Assembly (NCBI RefSeq): GCF_030272615.1
Contig: NC_081409.1
Location: 245,047,502-245,111,501 of the forward strand
Length of the DNA stretch: 64,000 nucleotides
Direction of reading: 5' to 3'
DNA from: Cryptomeria japonica
Lineage: Eukaryota > Streptophyta > Pinopsida > Cupressales > Cupressaceae
In this document: piece by piece, positions 11,197 to 23,321 of the stretch
How positions within the stretch are numbered: the first letter of the stretch is position 1
Layout of the letters: each line of letters starts with the position of its first letter
Program-made: the position numbers and the translations under genes
Notes under the pieces: generated by a model
What the model was told of the DNA's origin: nothing
Databases searched by the model: none
What the model saw: only the letters and a program-made list of their open reading frames with translations

Positions 11197-11292
11197 AATT
11201 ACATTTATGTAATATTATTTATAATTGATTTTAATTATTAATAGTTATTTTATTAAGATCAATTATAAATAATATTACATAAATATAATTAA
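11195..11292. repeat. AT-rich foldback (inverted repeat)
   Basis: Arms 11195-11229 and 11258-11292 are reverse complements with one mismatch, including 26 perfect pairs (11204-11229 against 11258-11283). Five more pairs lie inside the arms after one mismatch. The loop is short and AT-rich. It could be a small MITE or a cruciform-forming sequence. I identified no target duplication. Confidence 0.7.
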
Positions 11293-12876
11293 AATAATAA
11301 TATGTAATCTTAAACTAATAATTAATAATCAAGTTTAATTTTAATTTTATTATTATTATTATATAATTATGTATATTTTATAATTAAATTAGGATTATAT
11401 TCTTAAGAAAAATGTGTATTTTCACTATAATATTTATGTTGTATATTTTTTTGATGGGTAATATAGTATTTTTATTAATATTTAGATTTCATATTTTATA
11501 ATGTATTCATAAGTCTATAACTGTAAAATTCAAAAGACTACAAACCATAACTACCCCTCCATATACTAAACCACCACATCAGTATCTAATACATTGCAAC
11601 ATTCCCTATATCAATTAGCTTCCCTATTCATAAATACGTGAAATATACGCCAAGGTCACCACTACAGTTGGCCATTCATACAAAATTATAAAATATCAAC
11701 AAAATTGTAGACACATATACATACAGGCTATAAAAAAACTACAAAGTATCTAAAAAAAAATGCATGTTTCCCTTACAAACTATTTTTTGGCTATCCTAAT
11801 AGGTTCATTGACCTAGTAATCTTCAAGTTCGAGCTTCGATGAGCTTTCCCTTTCTGCTTCTTCGTCGTGCCAGCACCATCTCATTTCAGTCTCCATTCAC
11901 GAAGATAATCTTTCAAATCCTCCAGCTAATATGGACTTTAACTTTCCTTTCATCCATATCATTTGACTGACTCCACCAAATTAAAGGTTGAAGTGATGGA
12001 TTTTGATCTATAATTTTTAACTAGTTTCCCTTTGGTGCCATAAGACCTTCACCCAAATACACTGTGATGTCCCCAAAACTGAACCTCATCAAGTATTATT
12101 AAAGAAGCACCTTGTATCATCTTTACAAATGATACACTATATGGAAGAGCTACAAATCAGCCCCTTAAAGATATCCACATGAATCCAATATGTTGCCATT
12201 GGTAAATCGATTGGTCAACAACTGCAAAGGACAATCAACATGATATTAATCGATATCTCATAACCCAAGCAAGCTGGATAAAATTAAATGATGTTAACTA
12301 TTGATTATTATCTACCAATCAATAACTTATGAAGAAACATGATATTGACCAAACACTGGTTGATAACGATGATTACATTTTTTATGATTAGTATATCAGC
12401 GATTTCGGTAATATGGAAGCTACGATAAAAGATTATATGAATGATGGGTCGGAAGATAATTCATTACCCCAAATCAACTAAGGCATATGTTGATAGTGAT
12501 CGATAGATAAGTAATGATTAATAACTTAAAGTGATTATATACATTCATCCTATAGCATGATGAGAGGAGTAACGACTAATAAAGGCTACAAATTATCTCC
12601 AAGGAATACATAAACTAGGACCAAGTATAATGATTAATGGAATATCGATATCCACTAGATATTCTATTCACCACCTATGAAGCTAAAAATAACTAAGGCA
12701 TCGATTAAAGCTAACAAATAACAATAATTACAAAAGGGTGTGGAGAGGTGTCTATTCATTCAACAAGATATAAGATGCCAATCAAGTCCCATCCATCATG
12801 ACATCTACCATCTTTCTTATTCATCCTCTGCAGATTCGATCAGCCCAAGCCAACACTTTGGCTTTAGGGAAGAGGA

Positions 12877-12878
<2 letters not shown>
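11293..12878. other. AT-rich DNA and spacer, no gene seen
   Basis: The stretch 11293-11560 is very AT-rich. From about 11640 it is collinear with 54596-55805 of unit 3. The short ORFs present look random. A minus-strand coding remnant around 11820-12000 is possible but not recognisable. Confidence 0.5.
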
Positions 12879-12974
<96 letters not shown>

Positions 12975-12979
12975 ACACA
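12879..12979. repeat. (AC)n microsatellite
   Basis: About 50 AC units with one AT interruption near 12969. The homologous locus in unit 3 (55806-55844) is only about 39 bp long and has an AT core. Histidine-threonine ORFs reading through it are artefacts. Confidence 0.95.
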
Positions 12980-14029
12980 AGGAACAATACATCCATTTTG
13001 GGAATATTACAAGCAAGGAGGATTATGATGCATCGTTATGGATCAAAATAAATAGATAGTAATAAGTCAATATGTGAAGATAAGGGGCCGTGATGGGAAT
13101 CTAGAAGCCTTGTTTTCATGAAGGAGCAACATTAGCATATATATGAATGTGAGATTGTAAAAGATGATAAGAGAACAAACAACCACCAACCATTACCTTC
13201 AGAAGCAAGGATTAATATTAGCAATTGCAAGAGGTGCCATAATTCATTGATATAAAGGCCCAATACATGATCGAAGTTTATCTGTGACATAACAATCTCA
13301 AGGAGTGAATCAAGATAAGTATATCTTCTGAACTATTTCATAATAAATCTAAATTAAATATCATAATGAAGTGTCTTCAATTTGGGAAAATTTTATATTA
13401 CAGTTATCACTTTAAGTTTGAATTCTTCTTCAGAATGAAATTAAGGAAATGCCTAAATGGGAACATTACATGCACCCACTCCATAATTGGCCACAAACCA
13501 AAATTCCACTCCTCATCCATACATTCCTTTAGGATCCACCGAACATCCTCCTTGCTTCCCACCTCCAACCCCCATGCTACAAGTAGTGAAATGATATCAA
13601 TATTAGTTCGATATCAATGCTTTTTTTTTCATAAATTATTCCCCAAACAAGATGTTCAAAATTTGCACAAATAGAGGATCGTCATGCTTGGAAATATTTT
13701 GTAGTCTCTTCTTTGAGATTCAACCCAAAAATACCAATTATTTCTTAGTAGTAACCAAGGTAAAATTCACCTCCATCCTACAACTCTTCACCACCAACCC
13801 TCCACATGCCACCTCACACCAATTTCAAATAGTTGTACAATAAAAATAGCCAAAATGCCTTTAAAATAAAACACATGTCCCATCACAGTTAAACTACACA
13901 CTTTTCCATTATGACTATTGCAATTGGTGGCATACAACACACCATTATTAATCAAGTTGGATCTCTTAGAGATCCTCCCAATAAAATTTCCTTTGCTCTT
14001 CCATTAATGACAAAACCCACTTCGACAAC
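12980..14029. other. Spacer, possibly downstream part of a LINE remnant
   Basis: There is no intact gene. It is collinear with 29646-30569 and 55845-56899 from about 13090 on. Short ORFs recur in the copies only because the DNA is duplicated. The minus strand here would lie just 3' of the RNase H remnant. Confidence 0.45.
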
Positions 14030-14450
14030 CTATCTGCCACCATATTTCCATTTCTCAACACGAGTAATTTTATAATCCTTAAAAGTTATTAAAAGTTCTC
14101 TTATAATTTTAAGATATTTATTTAATTTCCATGTTGGAATTTCACCCCTAATAATGGCATTGATAACAATTAGAGAATCATTCTCAAAATGCAATCGCGA
14201 TAATGATAATTTATTGGCCATCTTGACTGCTAATAAAGTCGCTTCCATTTAGGCTTCATTGTTTGTACTTTCCTTCAATCTTTTAGCTCTAATTGCCAAA
14301 ATATTTATGTTCTAATCACTTGACACAAATCCTACACCTAAAGGGCTTGGATTCCCTTTTGACGTTCCTTCATAGTTGACTTTCACTCATCCCACATTTG
14401 GTTTCATTCGATCAACAACTTCCTTCCAATTTGAATCTAGACCAACCTCG
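14030..14450 (-). pseudogene. LINE RNase H (RVT_3-like) remnant, unit 1
   Basis: The minus strand reads as the C-terminal RNase H domain found in many plant LINE ORF2 proteins. It starts VKVNYEGTSKGNPSPLGVGF (the usual catalytic Asp of NYDG is Glu here), passes ILAIRAKRLKE, then NEA.MEATLLAVKMANK with the catalytic Glu, and FENDSLIVINAI with the second catalytic Asp. In-frame stops interrupt it, including one just before MEATLL that is shared by all three units and so predates the duplication. No RT domain lies upstream. The alternative is a fragment of a host RNase H-like gene, which is less likely given the repeat context. Confidence 0.62.
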
Positions 14451-15041
14451 AGAGGCTAAAAAATAGACCAATGTTTACACTATATTATAATTATTAATAT
14501 TATGTTATTCAAGTGAGAGTTATAGTTAATGTTACAAAAAATATAATTATATAATATAATTTAAAACAAACTTTAAAATTATAATAATTAAAACAAATAA
14601 TTTTATTACAATACTATAAAGGCAAGTACTCGTCACTACGTGACACTTGTCTTATTTTTTTAGGATATTCTATATTATTTTTTTATTTATTCTAATTCTT
14701 CCTTCTCTTTTTTGGTTTTAAAAATTTATTTTAATTATTTGTCTTCTTATGGAATTATAAATTATAGTTAGTATGATAATTATTAAAAGGAATTAGAACT
14801 AATTTAATTTGTGATTTTTTTAACTTATTAAATTTTTAGTTATTTTAGAATAATTATCTTTTTATTTTTATTTTATTTATATATAAAAAAAATCAACTAA
14901 AAGTCTAAATTAAAAGTTTTGAGCAAGAGAGCAAGAGAGAGAGAGGAACTAATGTTTGATTACTTGTTTCATGCCAATAATTTATGGATAGCATGTGTCC
15001 TTGTGGAGTTATGCTTAGGGTGGCATGCAATTTGATTATTA
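14451..15041. other. AT-rich spacer
   Basis: Very AT-rich DNA without coding potential, ending in a short purine-rich run (GAGAGAG near 14930). It is collinear with 31585-32121 and 57331-57904. Confidence 0.6.
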
Positions 15042-16917
15042 TCTTCGTCTTTATGTCTATTCCCTATCTATATCTCCTTATCTCTCGTTGTGTCTCTCTC
15101 TCTACCCCCCTCCCCTTATCCTTCCCACTATATCTATCTCTCCATGTTTCTCTCCCTCTCTCTATTTCCTATCATCCCCTCTTTTTTATCTCTTTACTTA
15201 TCCTCTATCCTCTCTCTATTTATCTCCCTAATGCCCCCTCTCTTTTTATCTATTTATATTCTCCCTCTCTATATCTATATCCATATCTCTCCACCTCACA
15301 CACACATTTCTTGTTTCTTCCTCCCTATCTCTGTGTCTATAACTCTCATACACACAAACATACACTCCCTATTTCTCCCTTCCCATCTCTATCTCCATCT
15401 CCATCTCTATGTTTATCTCTATCTCTATCTCTCTCTTTTACACACACTCTCCCTTCATTTCTACTATTCACTCTATATCCCTCTCCACCTCTCTCTATGT
15501 ATCCACTTTCTATATATTTATCTTTCTATCTTCCTATCTCCTCATCTCTCTCTCTCTCACCCCTTTTATATTTTACAAATTATATCTATTCTATCACTAC
15601 TTTCTATCCCTAACTCTAACTCTTTTTATATCTACTTATCCCTTTCTCCCTCTTTCTATACCTATCTATCACTCTCTACCTCTCTTCCCATCACTCAATT
15701 TTTTTATACTTCTCCTCTCTCTAAAACATATACATACATTCATTATTTCTCCCTCCCTTTCTCTATCTCTATGTTTTTACCTTTCCCCCTATCTATCTCT
15801 CTCCCTCTGTTACTCTTTCTCTCTATTACTTATGTTTATCACCTTATTTCCCTCTCACTCTTACTCTCTCTATCTCTATCTGCATATATCTTTGTCCCCT
15901 TCTCTATTTATATATCACTATCTCTACCTATCTTTGTTATTTAATCCATCTCTCTTGTATGATACTTTATCTCTATGTTTCTCTATGTCTCCCTCTCTCT
16001 CTTCCCCTCCTCTACCTATCTCTATCCCTTTCTGCCCCCCTCTCTCTCCAACCCTTTGGTTCCTCTATATTTCTCCTCATTTCTATCCCGCATTCCCTCC
16101 CTATCACCCTATCTATCTCTTTATCTCCACATGTCTCTCCCTTTCCCTTCTTGTATATCTATCTCTCTTTGTTTCTCTTCCAATATATGTATATCTCTCT
16201 CTTGATCTCCCCTTATTTTTCTCACCCTCCCTCCATCTATATATGTCCATCTCTAGTTCTCTTTGTTGATATACCTCTATCTCTCTCCCTTTCCCTCCCT
16301 CTCTCTCTCTCTCTCTCTATTTATATATCTATCTTTCCATCACTTTATCTCACCATATGTATCTCTTTCTCTCTTTCCCTTCCTCTATAGATCTCCCAGT
16401 CTCTTCCTCTCTATCTTTCCTTCTCTATCCCCATTTTTTTATCTTCATCACTCCCTCTACCTCTCTTTATCTATTTTTGATCTCTTTCTCTCTTGGTCTA
16501 TCTTCATCTTTACCTCTATCTTCCTCTTTACCCCTTTTTCTCTAGACATCTCTCTCTCTCTCTCTCTCTAGACCTCTAGACCTCTATATCTATATTTATC
16601 ATTCCATATTTCTTCTTTCATCTATCTCTCTCTATATATATAGTTATCTATGTCAATCTACCACTAGATCTCTCACACTCTCTATATATATCACTTCTTA
16701 TCTCTGTCTTTATCTTTCAAGTCATCCCTCTATTATTTTTCTCTTTCATATCTATGTTTTCCTCTTTCCCTTTCTCTTTCTCTCCATGTCTCTCTCTACC
16801 ATCTTCATCTCCTCTGTCTCCATATCAATCTCTATCTCTAACTATATCTCTATCTCTTGCCTCATTCTCTCTCATTCTTCCTCCTTTCTATCTCTCCCTC
16901 TCTATCCCAACCACCCT
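15042..16917. repeat. Long polypyrimidine tract (CTCTAT-type), unit 1
   Basis: For almost 1.9 kb the plus strand is nearly all C and T with scattered A. It is built from degenerate TCTCTATC-like words, with AC-rich patches and a short (CTAGACCT)n run near 16568. All three forward frames are open over long distances only because the stop-forming letters are rare, so the Ser/Leu/Pro/Tyr-rich ORFs are not genes. Confidence 0.93.
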
Positions 16918-19900
16918 ATTGCAAACATAACAATCATCTATTAATATTAGAAGTTGATTAACTTCTTATTTGCATTTTATTATTTTGACAGGCTTCTATT
17001 GTGGACCTACAAGCCACAAATTGCAATACCTATCTCACACTTATAAACCACCAAAATTTATACTCTCAAACATTTTTACAACAAACAAAAAATAGATTTT
17101 TTTGGGCCCAGAGAAGAATTCTGTTGAAGTTTGGTATTGAGTGTTTTTGTAATTATCCTTTCGTAAACTTGCAGCAGTGACAACAATAAAAATGCCTTGT
17201 TGTTGAAAATCAAGGATAAACATTCTACCACTGGTGCTCGGTTGAGTAAATTATTAAGTACACGAGTAGTCAAACAAAACTCACACATTAGCAGGTATTT
17301 ACATTCTTCCCTTTGTTGAATCTTTGTCCTGTTTCAGAGTTAATTTTGGCATTCATTTCTTTGCCCTGTTTATTTTTCTATTGTACAAGTATAAAGATTT
17401 ATATTATTTGGAATTCGTCCAGTCTCATATAAATCTCCATTGGCATTCTTGAAAATAAATTATGCTAGGGTATAGAAAGAGGGATAAATATGGGGTTTTT
17501 TGCTCTATATACCGTTGAATTTTATAAACATGTATAAATAATCTAAAGAGGGACAAATTTGGGGTTACCTGAGGTGTAAATAACGTAAAGAGGGATGAAT
17601 TTGTGGTTGTCTTCTGCTCATGTGACCATAGAACCTCAATAGCCCATGTGTAATCTCACAATAATAGCATTCCATGAGACCACACTTCATTGAAGTATTT
17701 TGTCAAACAGTTCACGCACATTCTGTATGATTCGACATCTCGCGTACATGCCTACCAAATAATTGCCAGCAGCAACATCCAACAAAATTCCACTTTCAAT
17801 TATTGTTTTATTAATTCTCATGCCCTATTCCAAATATCATTGGGCACAAGTGTGTAGGATGCTAGCACAATCTTTTTATAAAATCATTGAAAATGTTGCA
17901 CTATCTGAGATAATTACCAATCCTATGTAAATCCATTCAAGATGTCTAGGAAGAGCAAGGCAATTTTCAATGGATATGGTCATGAATGTACCGATTACAA
18001 ATGTAGAGTCTTCCAGGTTGACAAGAAATGGGTATAGTGGTCACTATTGTAATTTTATTTTACATCTGCTCTTTGGATATGCCACAAGTTTCTAATGACT
18101 TTTGCACGAATCCACTTTGTGCAATTCCTATGATCTAGGAATCCCTTGAAACCAATTTACTTTGAGGAATTCTAACAGTTTGCATGCCTTGCTTGTAATT
18201 CCACATTGCCTTCCAAATTGCATGAGTTTCAGACTATTGGCATCTCCCTTGCCTTCACACCATCCATTAGAACCCCAACATTCCACCCCAATGCCTTACA
18301 AAAAAAATTAGCATCGAAATTTCAGATTTGTGTTTCTAGTCATATCGCTTCCTTAGCATCATTGATTGCTTCAGAGTTAATTTTTTTTGTCTAAATCTTT
18401 TAGTTCATGTTTTTGGACCATATTTTATTCTATTTTTTGAACTATTTAGACCTCCTTTTCTATCATGCCTTTTTCCTCAACTTCAACCCTCCAACTTTAA
18501 AACTTTCTTTTAAGTATCCCTTTCGAGTCTGGATTTTTAACTTTCTTGTCATAAGGTATTCCCAACCTTTATCCTTTACATTTGAAAGAATTGTTATCTT
18601 TTTGAAGTGTCTATTTGGACTTCCTCTATTTCACACATCTTGATGGTATGAGTTTCTCATCACCCCAATCCTTGATGCACTAATCATTTCCATCTACTTC
18701 TTTACACATCCAAAAGACTATTGATGACCAAGTCCATGAAATCATAACTTTCTAGAAAAAAGGGTATTCCATACTTAGAAACCATTAATGTGAAAAATGA
18801 TTTACAAGTCATAAGCATGTTCTATTGTGTCCCCAACATTGATTTTAATGTGTTTGTAGGCAAGTTTTCATAACTATATGGAATTAAAAAAACTTATTAA
18901 ACGAAGTTAGCTTTTCTACCAAACCCATGTGACTTAAGTATGTATTGTTAATGTTTTTTTCTCTACTGCTAAATAAAATTCATTCAAGTGCAAATTCATT
19001 TTTCCATCAGTCTACATTTCATCGGTACATTTATTTGTCTTTCAATGGAGTTTAAACAAAGCAAGAATTAAATAGTACATTTTTTTACAATGACCTTGCT
19101 CTGCATTTGCTCTATATGTTTAATAGAAAGCTTATTTCAATCATTCTCTTCTTTGATTTGAAATAATTGAATTTTTGGACAAAGAAAAGGTCTAAAAACT
19201 ATTTGACAAATCCTTAGAACCCATCAATATGTGAAAATTAAAATTTTGGCAATGTGAAGCCCAATTGGAATGATAATTGAAACTTTATATTGAAAATTTG
19301 CCTACTCATTGACCAAAGCAAAGAAGAGATGTTTGATCATGCCAGCAATTGCTTGAAATTTTTTCTCCTTGTTGTATTTCTAGGAAACAATGGTGAAATA
19401 CCACTTCCTCAAGTCTTTCACACAATTTACATACTTGCAATAGGTTACTATTTAATTTCCAACTGTTAGTAGCTCCTTTGACTAAACCAACAATAATCAC
19501 ATTAGAATCTCCTACAACCAGCTTTTGAATACTGAAGAAATGATGCCCTTGAATTTCTTCATGGGGGATTCATCTGGTAAACCCATGTCCTTTTAGGCTC
19601 ATTTATATGGCTCTATTACCTCCAAAATTTATGTTATGAACACTCCATCCTAACACTCCTTTCTGATTAGAAAGTGTTTCTTATTTTATGATGTATCTGA
19701 ACTACCCATTTTTTCTATGACATTTTTCATTTCTACCTCTTTTATATTTGACAATTTTTATACCTATTTTTTACCATGTACTTGAACAACCTATTTGAAT
19801 ACTTGCTAACACTAACACTGAAATTAATAATACTTAAAAAATAATTTGACGTGTCAACATGGGTTAATGTAATACGCCTAACCCATTATGACAATTTTGA

Positions 19901-20104
19901 AAAGAATGCAATCTGAAATTAATAATACTTAAAAAATGATTTGATGTGTCTACATGGGTTAATGTAATACACATATTAACCCATTAGGACAATTTTGAAA
20001 AGAATGCAACTTTGTTATGTTAATTAAGAAATCTAATTTTGGACTTATAATGTTTGCAGTTACGAGAATTCCTTGATGTATACATAATGTAAAGTATCTG
20101 AGAT
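16918..20104. other. Spacer of unit 1, no gene recognised
   Basis: About 3.2 kb without a recognisable gene. It is collinear with 59766-63013 and, in its first part (to about 18250), with 33629-34955. A minus-strand ORF near 17041-17288 recurs in unit 3 but resembles nothing I know. Confidence 0.5.
19818..20009 (+). repeat. Tandem duplication of about 95 bp
   Basis: Two adjacent copies (19818-19912 and 19913-20009), each beginning CTGAAATTAATAATACTT, differ by a few bases. The same doublet is present at about 62727-62919, so it predates the unit duplication. Confidence 0.85.
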
Positions 20105-20950
20105 TGTAATGTCCCCTTTTCTTCGAGTGATAATTAATTAATTAAATGTTAAATAGTCCTAAGTCCTATGGGATTATTTAAATTTAATTAATTAGTAGCC
20201 AGACATACTTTATTTTATAAAGTGATTTTATAATAATGTCAATGACAAATTATAAAGTAATGTCACTTTTGAGGGGAAAAGTAAATTAAAAGAGAAATAA
20301 AATAAAGTATTACTTTGTATTATAAAAGGAGGAAAAAGTGTGATAAGGATTCTTTCTTGAGTTGTTATTTTCAAAGAAACTTTTCCTTGAGAGCTTGAGA
20401 GCTTTAGCCTGCATGTTCAGTAAACCCTAGGATAGAAACCCTAAAGGATTTGGCTATTTGGACAAAAACCCAGATCAACCCACTTGGTGAATTCATCTCA
20501 GAATTCACAGCTGTGCTTCATTGTTCAATTTGGAGAGATTTGCAGAGTTTTAGAGTTATATCTTTGCAGGTTGAAATATTACCGGAAGGGTTTTGAGCAT
20601 CATTTTATGTCATTCTGGTATGTACAAACCTATTGATAGGTCTGATGTGTAATGGTAGATTTCTAAGTTGTATTTGGACATGTTTGGCCTATATAATCCT
20701 AAAATTAGATTTGTTTCATATATATGTTTGCATTTTTCACGTCATGTATGGTTGGATGAGTTCTTGATTGAAGATATTATCATAAGGGATCATTATTGGC
20801 ATATGTCTTTGCTGCCCACATTTGTTTTAACTAGCGTATAAATCAAAATTCTATGGTTTGGAGTAGAAAACCATAACACAAAGAATTAGGGCAGAATTCA
20901 GGAAATTATTTTCAGAATTGCAGTGCATGAACTCTATTTGGGATATTTTA
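20105..20950 (+). repeat. 5' LTR of the 4 kb non-autonomous element
   Basis: 846 bp with a TATA box at 20321 and two telo-box motifs (AAACCCTA) at 20422 and 20436. It is collinear with the 3' LTR at 23322 and with 63014-63871. Confidence 0.85.
20321..20328 (+). promoter_or_regulatory. Putative TATA box of the 4 kb element
   Basis: TATAAAAG is conserved in the 3' LTR and in units 2 and 3. It is followed about 95 bp later by two AAACCCTA telo-boxes. Confidence 0.55.
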
Positions 20951-20951
20951 G

Positions 20952-20963
20952 TGGTATTAGAGC
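20952..20963 (+). other. Primer binding site of the 4 kb element
   Basis: TGGTATTAGAGC lies one base after the LTR. It differs by one C-to-T from the initiator tRNA-Met PBS, and the same change is in unit 3 (63873). Confidence 0.75.
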
Positions 20964-20989
20964 TGGTGATCTTGCCAACTTGTTAGGGT

Positions 20990-21400
20990 TTTAGCAGTGC
21001 ATGTCAGATTTTGTAGTTGCATGAGTGTTAGATGTTATTGCATGGCAATTTGGTGAATACTCAAATGATTGCATGTCAGTTTAGGAGCATTTTATGAAGA
21101 GGGTTACCATTGCATCTTATTTTCAAGCAGTTCTGGTTAGTGGATTTGGTTTGCATGTCATAATTTATGATTGCATGTCAGTTCTAATCAATTGCATGTT
21201 AGAATTTATGGTTGCATGTTGCTTCTAATCAATTACATGTTAGAATTTATGGTTGCATGTTGCTTCTAGTCAGTTGCATGTTAGTTTGGAAGCTACCCAG
21301 ATCTTGCATGTCAGTTTGGTGAACTTGAATGTTAATTAAGGCGACTACCCAGATAGTTGCATGTTGATTTTGAGTGTTGCATGTTTCTGGGTTTTCTTAC
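20990..21400 (+). repeat. TGCATG-rich leader
   Basis: About 13 exact TGCATG hexamers, mostly as TTGCATGT, are spaced irregularly over about 400 bp, with partial duplications of roughly 40-60 bp between them. The hexamer is the RY core (CATGCA) bound by plant B3-domain factors. A regulatory role here is inference. Confidence 0.7.
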
Positions 21401-21513
21401 ATGTCACTGGGAATGAGTAATGCAACATAATATCTTGTTAGCTTTTGGGTACAAATTCAGTTTGAAATTAGTTGTTTCAGCCACATACAACAAGTTTATA
21501 AAATGTCACAACA

Positions 21514-22515
21514 ATGGGTGGAATTATAGATGGAAGATTTCAAACTTACCTTCTAAAATCAGAGTCACATACAACAAGTGTAAAAAATGTTACAACAATG
21601 GATAAAGGTGTTACAAGTTCATCAAGGAAGGATAGAAGGGATAATATAAGTCCACAAAGAAATGATCGACATATGGACGAGCTTATGAATGGTATGAATG
21701 ACTTCTTCCAAGCATTTCAAAAATATCGATCGAATATGTTATTATTTTTAGAGAAATTGCTTTTGGAGGAAGAAGCTAAGAAGATGGATAAGAGGCATGA
21801 CAATGATGAACTCATTGAAGTCACTAAAGATGAGCATATAGATCAGTCCACCACTAAAAATTCATTTGAAGAAGAGGCACATGAGACTTGTACAGTTATG
21901 TTAGTGTTGTTGAAAGGGAGGAAGTTAATTCTGATTTGGTTATGCATAATAACAACGGTACATTGTTTTTTCATGAATCGTTGCTTGAAGATGCATATAC
22001 AAATGTGGATGTTGTGACTCATAAGGATGACAAAATAGTAGCCATGGGTACAAATTTAGATTTACACAATGTTCAAAGAGACATTGTTCATACATATGAA
22101 GGATTTGTGGATCAAAGACTTCTAGCATAGCATGATTTGAATGATCAATCTATGGTTGAGGAAGAATATGTGGAAGAGTGTGGAAAAGAACATTATTTCA
22201 GATTGGAAAGACCTAACCCATCACAAAGAACTCAAGGAATCCACCTATGTTTCAGCAGCACACCATCATGACTCTTGGGTGGGACATAATGCGTCAAAAG
22301 AGGAATTTTGTGAAGAAGAGGTGAAGGAGGTAACTGATTTTGGGAGGCATGACCTTGAATACAAATCAGGAAAACAATTATCTAAGGCAACCACACTTGT
22401 GGGGCAAATTTCTCTTGAAGATGCAAATTTCAATCATGAGATAGATGCTACAACTTTTGGATCAATCAACAATGAGGCGAATAAGAAGGAGCTCATAGAT
22501 CTAAGCTACTTGTAA
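21514..22515 (+). pseudogene. Unrecognised charged ORF of the 4 kb element (unit 1)
   Basis: This is a broken reading frame of about 330 codons: 21514-21890 in one frame, 21888-22130 in the next, then back from 22141. It encodes a hydrophilic, acidic protein (SSRKDRRDNISPQRNDRHMD, a helical stretch with MDELMNGMNDFF, then LLEEEAKKMDKRHDNDEL). It has no capsid, zinc-knuckle or polymerase motif that I can see. It sits where gag would be expected, after the PBS and leader, so a diverged gag or an accessory protein are both possible. Unit 2 carries the same ORF pieces at 35220-36010 with similar breaks. Confidence 0.5.
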
Positions 22516-22594
22516 GGTATGATAACCCATAGTAATTTTGGTATTGCTTGTTTTGTACACATGATTACATTAGATGAATACTTGTTAAGATCAC

Positions 22595-23110
22595 ATGAGG
22601 CATATATATTGTCTTAGAGAGCTGATTATAGAGACTAAGAGATTGCCTAACAAGAAGATCCTACAATTTGATAATGTTTGGTTTGTGATGGATACTTCAC
22701 CATGGAGTTGGTTAGAGGCAAAAAACATAACAGCTAAGGAAGTGCAGGTATGGATAAAGTTTATGATAGTCAAGGCAGCTAGAACATGTGACTTCTTCCT
22801 AAGGGGGTTTAATAGTAATAGATCATTGTTTGTTGGTGATAGTGGAAGTACTCTCAAGATGATTCTAGGTTTGATTTTTTGTTCCAGCAATGTTGTTACC
22901 TTTTGCACCAACAATATGGAAAGGATATACATGTCTGATTTTGCACACATGATGGATACCTTTCAGATCTTCATGAGACCCATCAAACTTAGAGTGTTAT
23001 TCCCTAATGGAGATTTGATGAGGGACATTTATCCCTTCATTTGCAGCCCATATGATGATTTTTCAGTTTATATCAAAGTAGAGCAACATAAACATGGTGG
23101 AGCAAGGTAG
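22595..23110 (+). pseudogene. Unrecognised ORF, shortened copy (unit 1)
   Basis: 171 codons starting MRHIYCLRELIIETKRLPN. Compared with unit 2 (36177-37055) it has lost about 126 bp (42 codons, in frame) at about 23058 and ends at a TAG where unit 2 reads CAG. Notable residues are WFVMDTSPWSWLEAKN, KAARTCDFFLRGFN and a cysteine/methionine-rich middle. I do not recognise the family. It lies between the charged ORF and the PPT, where pol would stand in an autonomous element, but no RT, RNase H or integrase motif is present. Confidence 0.5.
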
Positions 23111-23308
23111 AACATTGGTAATTTTGTTGATTACACGAAGAAGATCATTGTTCTTTTGAGAGTTAGAGTCTTCAAGATTCTCTTCACATGTATGTTGCAG
23201 CATTGTATACTTCATGTGAGACCATGCAAAGGTCCTAGATTGATGTGGGACCCTAGGATTTGTTGGTGCAACATCTTCATAGGTGATTTCTTAAGGGCAA
23301 GCAATCTT

Positions 23309-23321
23309 GGGGTGGGAGGAC
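23309..23321 (+). other. Polypurine tract of the 4 kb element
   Basis: GGGGTGGGAGGAC directly precedes the 3' LTR. It is identical in unit 2 at 37038-37050. Confidence 0.75.

Noticed and set aside
10488-11198. Plus-strand ORFs at 10488-10700, 10807-11019 and 10974-11198
   Set aside because: They are antisense shadows of the LINE ORF1 remnant, whose motifs read clearly on the minus strand.
12740-13051. His-Thr repeat protein
   Set aside because: It is a translation of the (AC)n microsatellite. Two frames show it at once.
9360-14450. One single LINE made of the ORF1 and RNase H remnants
   Set aside because: Both are on the minus strand, but RNase H lies upstream of ORF1, opposite to LINE order. 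No endonuclease or RT joins them, so they are more likely separate insertions.
14984-16571. Long Ser/Leu/Pro/Tyr-rich ORFs in several forward frames, also at 32091-33138 and 57874-59409
   Set aside because: They arise because the strand is almost only C and T, so stop codons are rare in every frame. Overlapping frames are open together and no family is recognisable.
16918-20104. Host gene in the spacers
   Set aside because: I looked for long frames, splice-like exon series and conserved motifs here and in the copies. Only short random ORFs were found, and they recur by duplication.
20990-21400. CRISPR-like array
   Set aside because: The TTGCATGT repeats are short and irregularly spaced inside a plant LTR element. 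There are no uniform spacers and no cas genes.
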